Assembly: GCA_963989385.1 (NCBI GenBank)
Contig: OZ022499.1
Location: 51,263,757-51,327,756 of the forward strand
Direction of reading: 5' to 3'
Source of the DNA: Ctena decussata
Taxonomy: Eukaryota; Mollusca; Bivalvia; Lucinida; Lucinidae
DNA length: 64,000 nucleotides
The notes below the pieces were generated by a model that searched no databases, was not told the DNA's origin, and saw only the letters and a list, made by a program, of their open reading frames with translations. Shown in pieces: positions 63,341-64,000 of the stretch. A program made the position numbers and the translations under genes. Position 1 is the first letter of the stretch. Each line of letters begins with the position of its first letter.

Positions 63341-64000
63341 CTACTTCAGTAAAAAGCTAGCTAGGATGGATAAATGATCTGATGCAAGAGATTCGTTTGG
63401 AAGTCCTCCCATCTTTTGGAGTTCATGTTCCGCTAACAATCCATATCTACCCAACAAATGTAACGGTCCTTCCTCAATATTCCTCATTTCTACTTCACCG
63501 TCCCAAAACCTTGATTCTTTAAACCTTACTCCGTAAAATATATAGTCTACTGTGCAGGCTGCTTTATTGTGATACGTTGTTATTTCTTTGTGTCTGTGTC
63601 GAAGCCTGCTTATGGTGTGTTTATATGCCGAGACTAGATTAAAATTATGATTAAGTATTCCCGTTCCTTGTGACCCTGTCATTTCTATTTCACAATCTTC
63701 TATTTCACCATCTTCTATTTCACCTTCTTCTGCAGGATCAAGGTTTTTGCTTGCAGTTAAGTCTATAGTAACCCCTTGATCACGAGATTTTAACACATCT
63801 AAATACTGACAATTGTCACTAATGCCTACCTCCATAGGCATAAAACGTTTTCCTAGAGCTGTATTATTCCCCCTGTGAAGTCCCTCCCTTTGACCCGAGA
63901 GCACTCTACAAAGTAGACCATCATAATGGAGCCTACCCATTGTCAACAATTTGTACAGTTCACTATGAGGCTCAGAATTAAAATCCCCACAAAGCACCAC
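63341..64000 (-). CDS. ANGEL: ANGEL-type EEP-family protein, C-terminal part
   Basis: ANGEL proteins belong to the endonuclease-exonuclease-phosphatase family with CCR4 and nocturnin. Human ANGEL2 removes 2',3'-cyclic phosphate from RNA ends and ANGEL1 binds eIF4E (from memory). The visible 219 codons begin at the window edge inside the catalytic domain: VVLCGDFNSEPHSELYKLL at the start, VDYIFYGVRF in the middle and SDHLSILASFLLK at the C-terminus, ending TAG at 63341-63343. The GDFNS Asp/Asn and the SDH catalytic pair are present. An acidic insert of three 15-bp repeats encodes GEIEDGEIEDCEIE. Full ANGEL proteins are about 540-670 residues, so the N-terminal half lies beyond 64000. The upstream codon is GTG at the edge, not a start. 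Confidence 0.92.
   Translation of the reverse strand: MVLCGDFNSEPHSELYKLLTMGRLHYDGLLCRVLSGQREGLHRGNNTALGKRFMPMEVGISDNCQYLDVLKSRDQGVTIDLTASKNLDPAEEGEIEDGEIEDCEIEMTGSQGTGILNHNFNLVSAYKHTISRLRHRHKEITTYHNKAACTVDYIFYGVRFKESRFWDGEVEMRNIEEGPLHLLGRYGLLAEHELQKMGGLPNESLASDHLSILASFLLK

Overview
This is a non-bacterial, intron-rich, transposon-rich animal window. Two recognisable protein genes, two tRNA-derived SINE families with crisp target-site duplications, and dozens of short palindromic DNA elements point to a mollusc, most likely a marine bivalve. That assignment is inference from repeat style and protein similarity, not from a species marker.

Two host genes are recognised, both on the minus strand. 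At the right edge (63341-64000) is the C-terminal coding part of an ANGEL-type protein (CCR4/nocturnin-like endonuclease-exonuclease-phosphatase family); the rest lies beyond the window. About 10.7 kb downstream of its stop begins a vasohibin gene (VASH, tubulin C-terminal tyrosine carboxypeptidase). Ten VASH coding exons can be placed between 52485 and 33237, with GT/AG borders, matching phases and an intact Cys-His-Ser catalytic set at the vertebrate spacing. Its last exon or exons are not certain; candidates lie at 26.5 kb and 25.2 kb. From memory, VASH and ANGEL genes are also neighbours in human (VASH1/ANGEL1 and VASH2/ANGEL2), so this looks like an ancient gene linkage kept in a mollusc.

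Almost everything else is repeats. Positions 1-25 kb hold no gene I can support: long tandem-repeat elements (2.4-3.5, 5.0-6.2, 13.1-14.3, 17.9-18.5, 22.8-25.0 kb), minisatellites, SINEs and MITEs. The VASH introns hold most of the remainder: a FLYWCH/MULE DNA transposon in intron 7 (42.8-45.2 kb), a 0.67-kb element built of iterated palindromes in intron 5, a 10-copy 56-bp minisatellite in intron 4, a 332-bp foldback element and a 1.16-kb DNA transposon in intron 9. The 52.6-63.3 kb intergenic stretch holds hAT-like elements, a four-element nest (58.8-60.0 kb), an element of iterated AGACTAGTCT motifs (56.4-57.3 kb) and more MITEs.

MITE labels A to H are mine, defined by shared core and end sequences seen in this window. 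Family ends without a stated duplication are good to roughly 10-20 bases. I could run no database search, so superfamily names rest on terminal sequences and duplications only.
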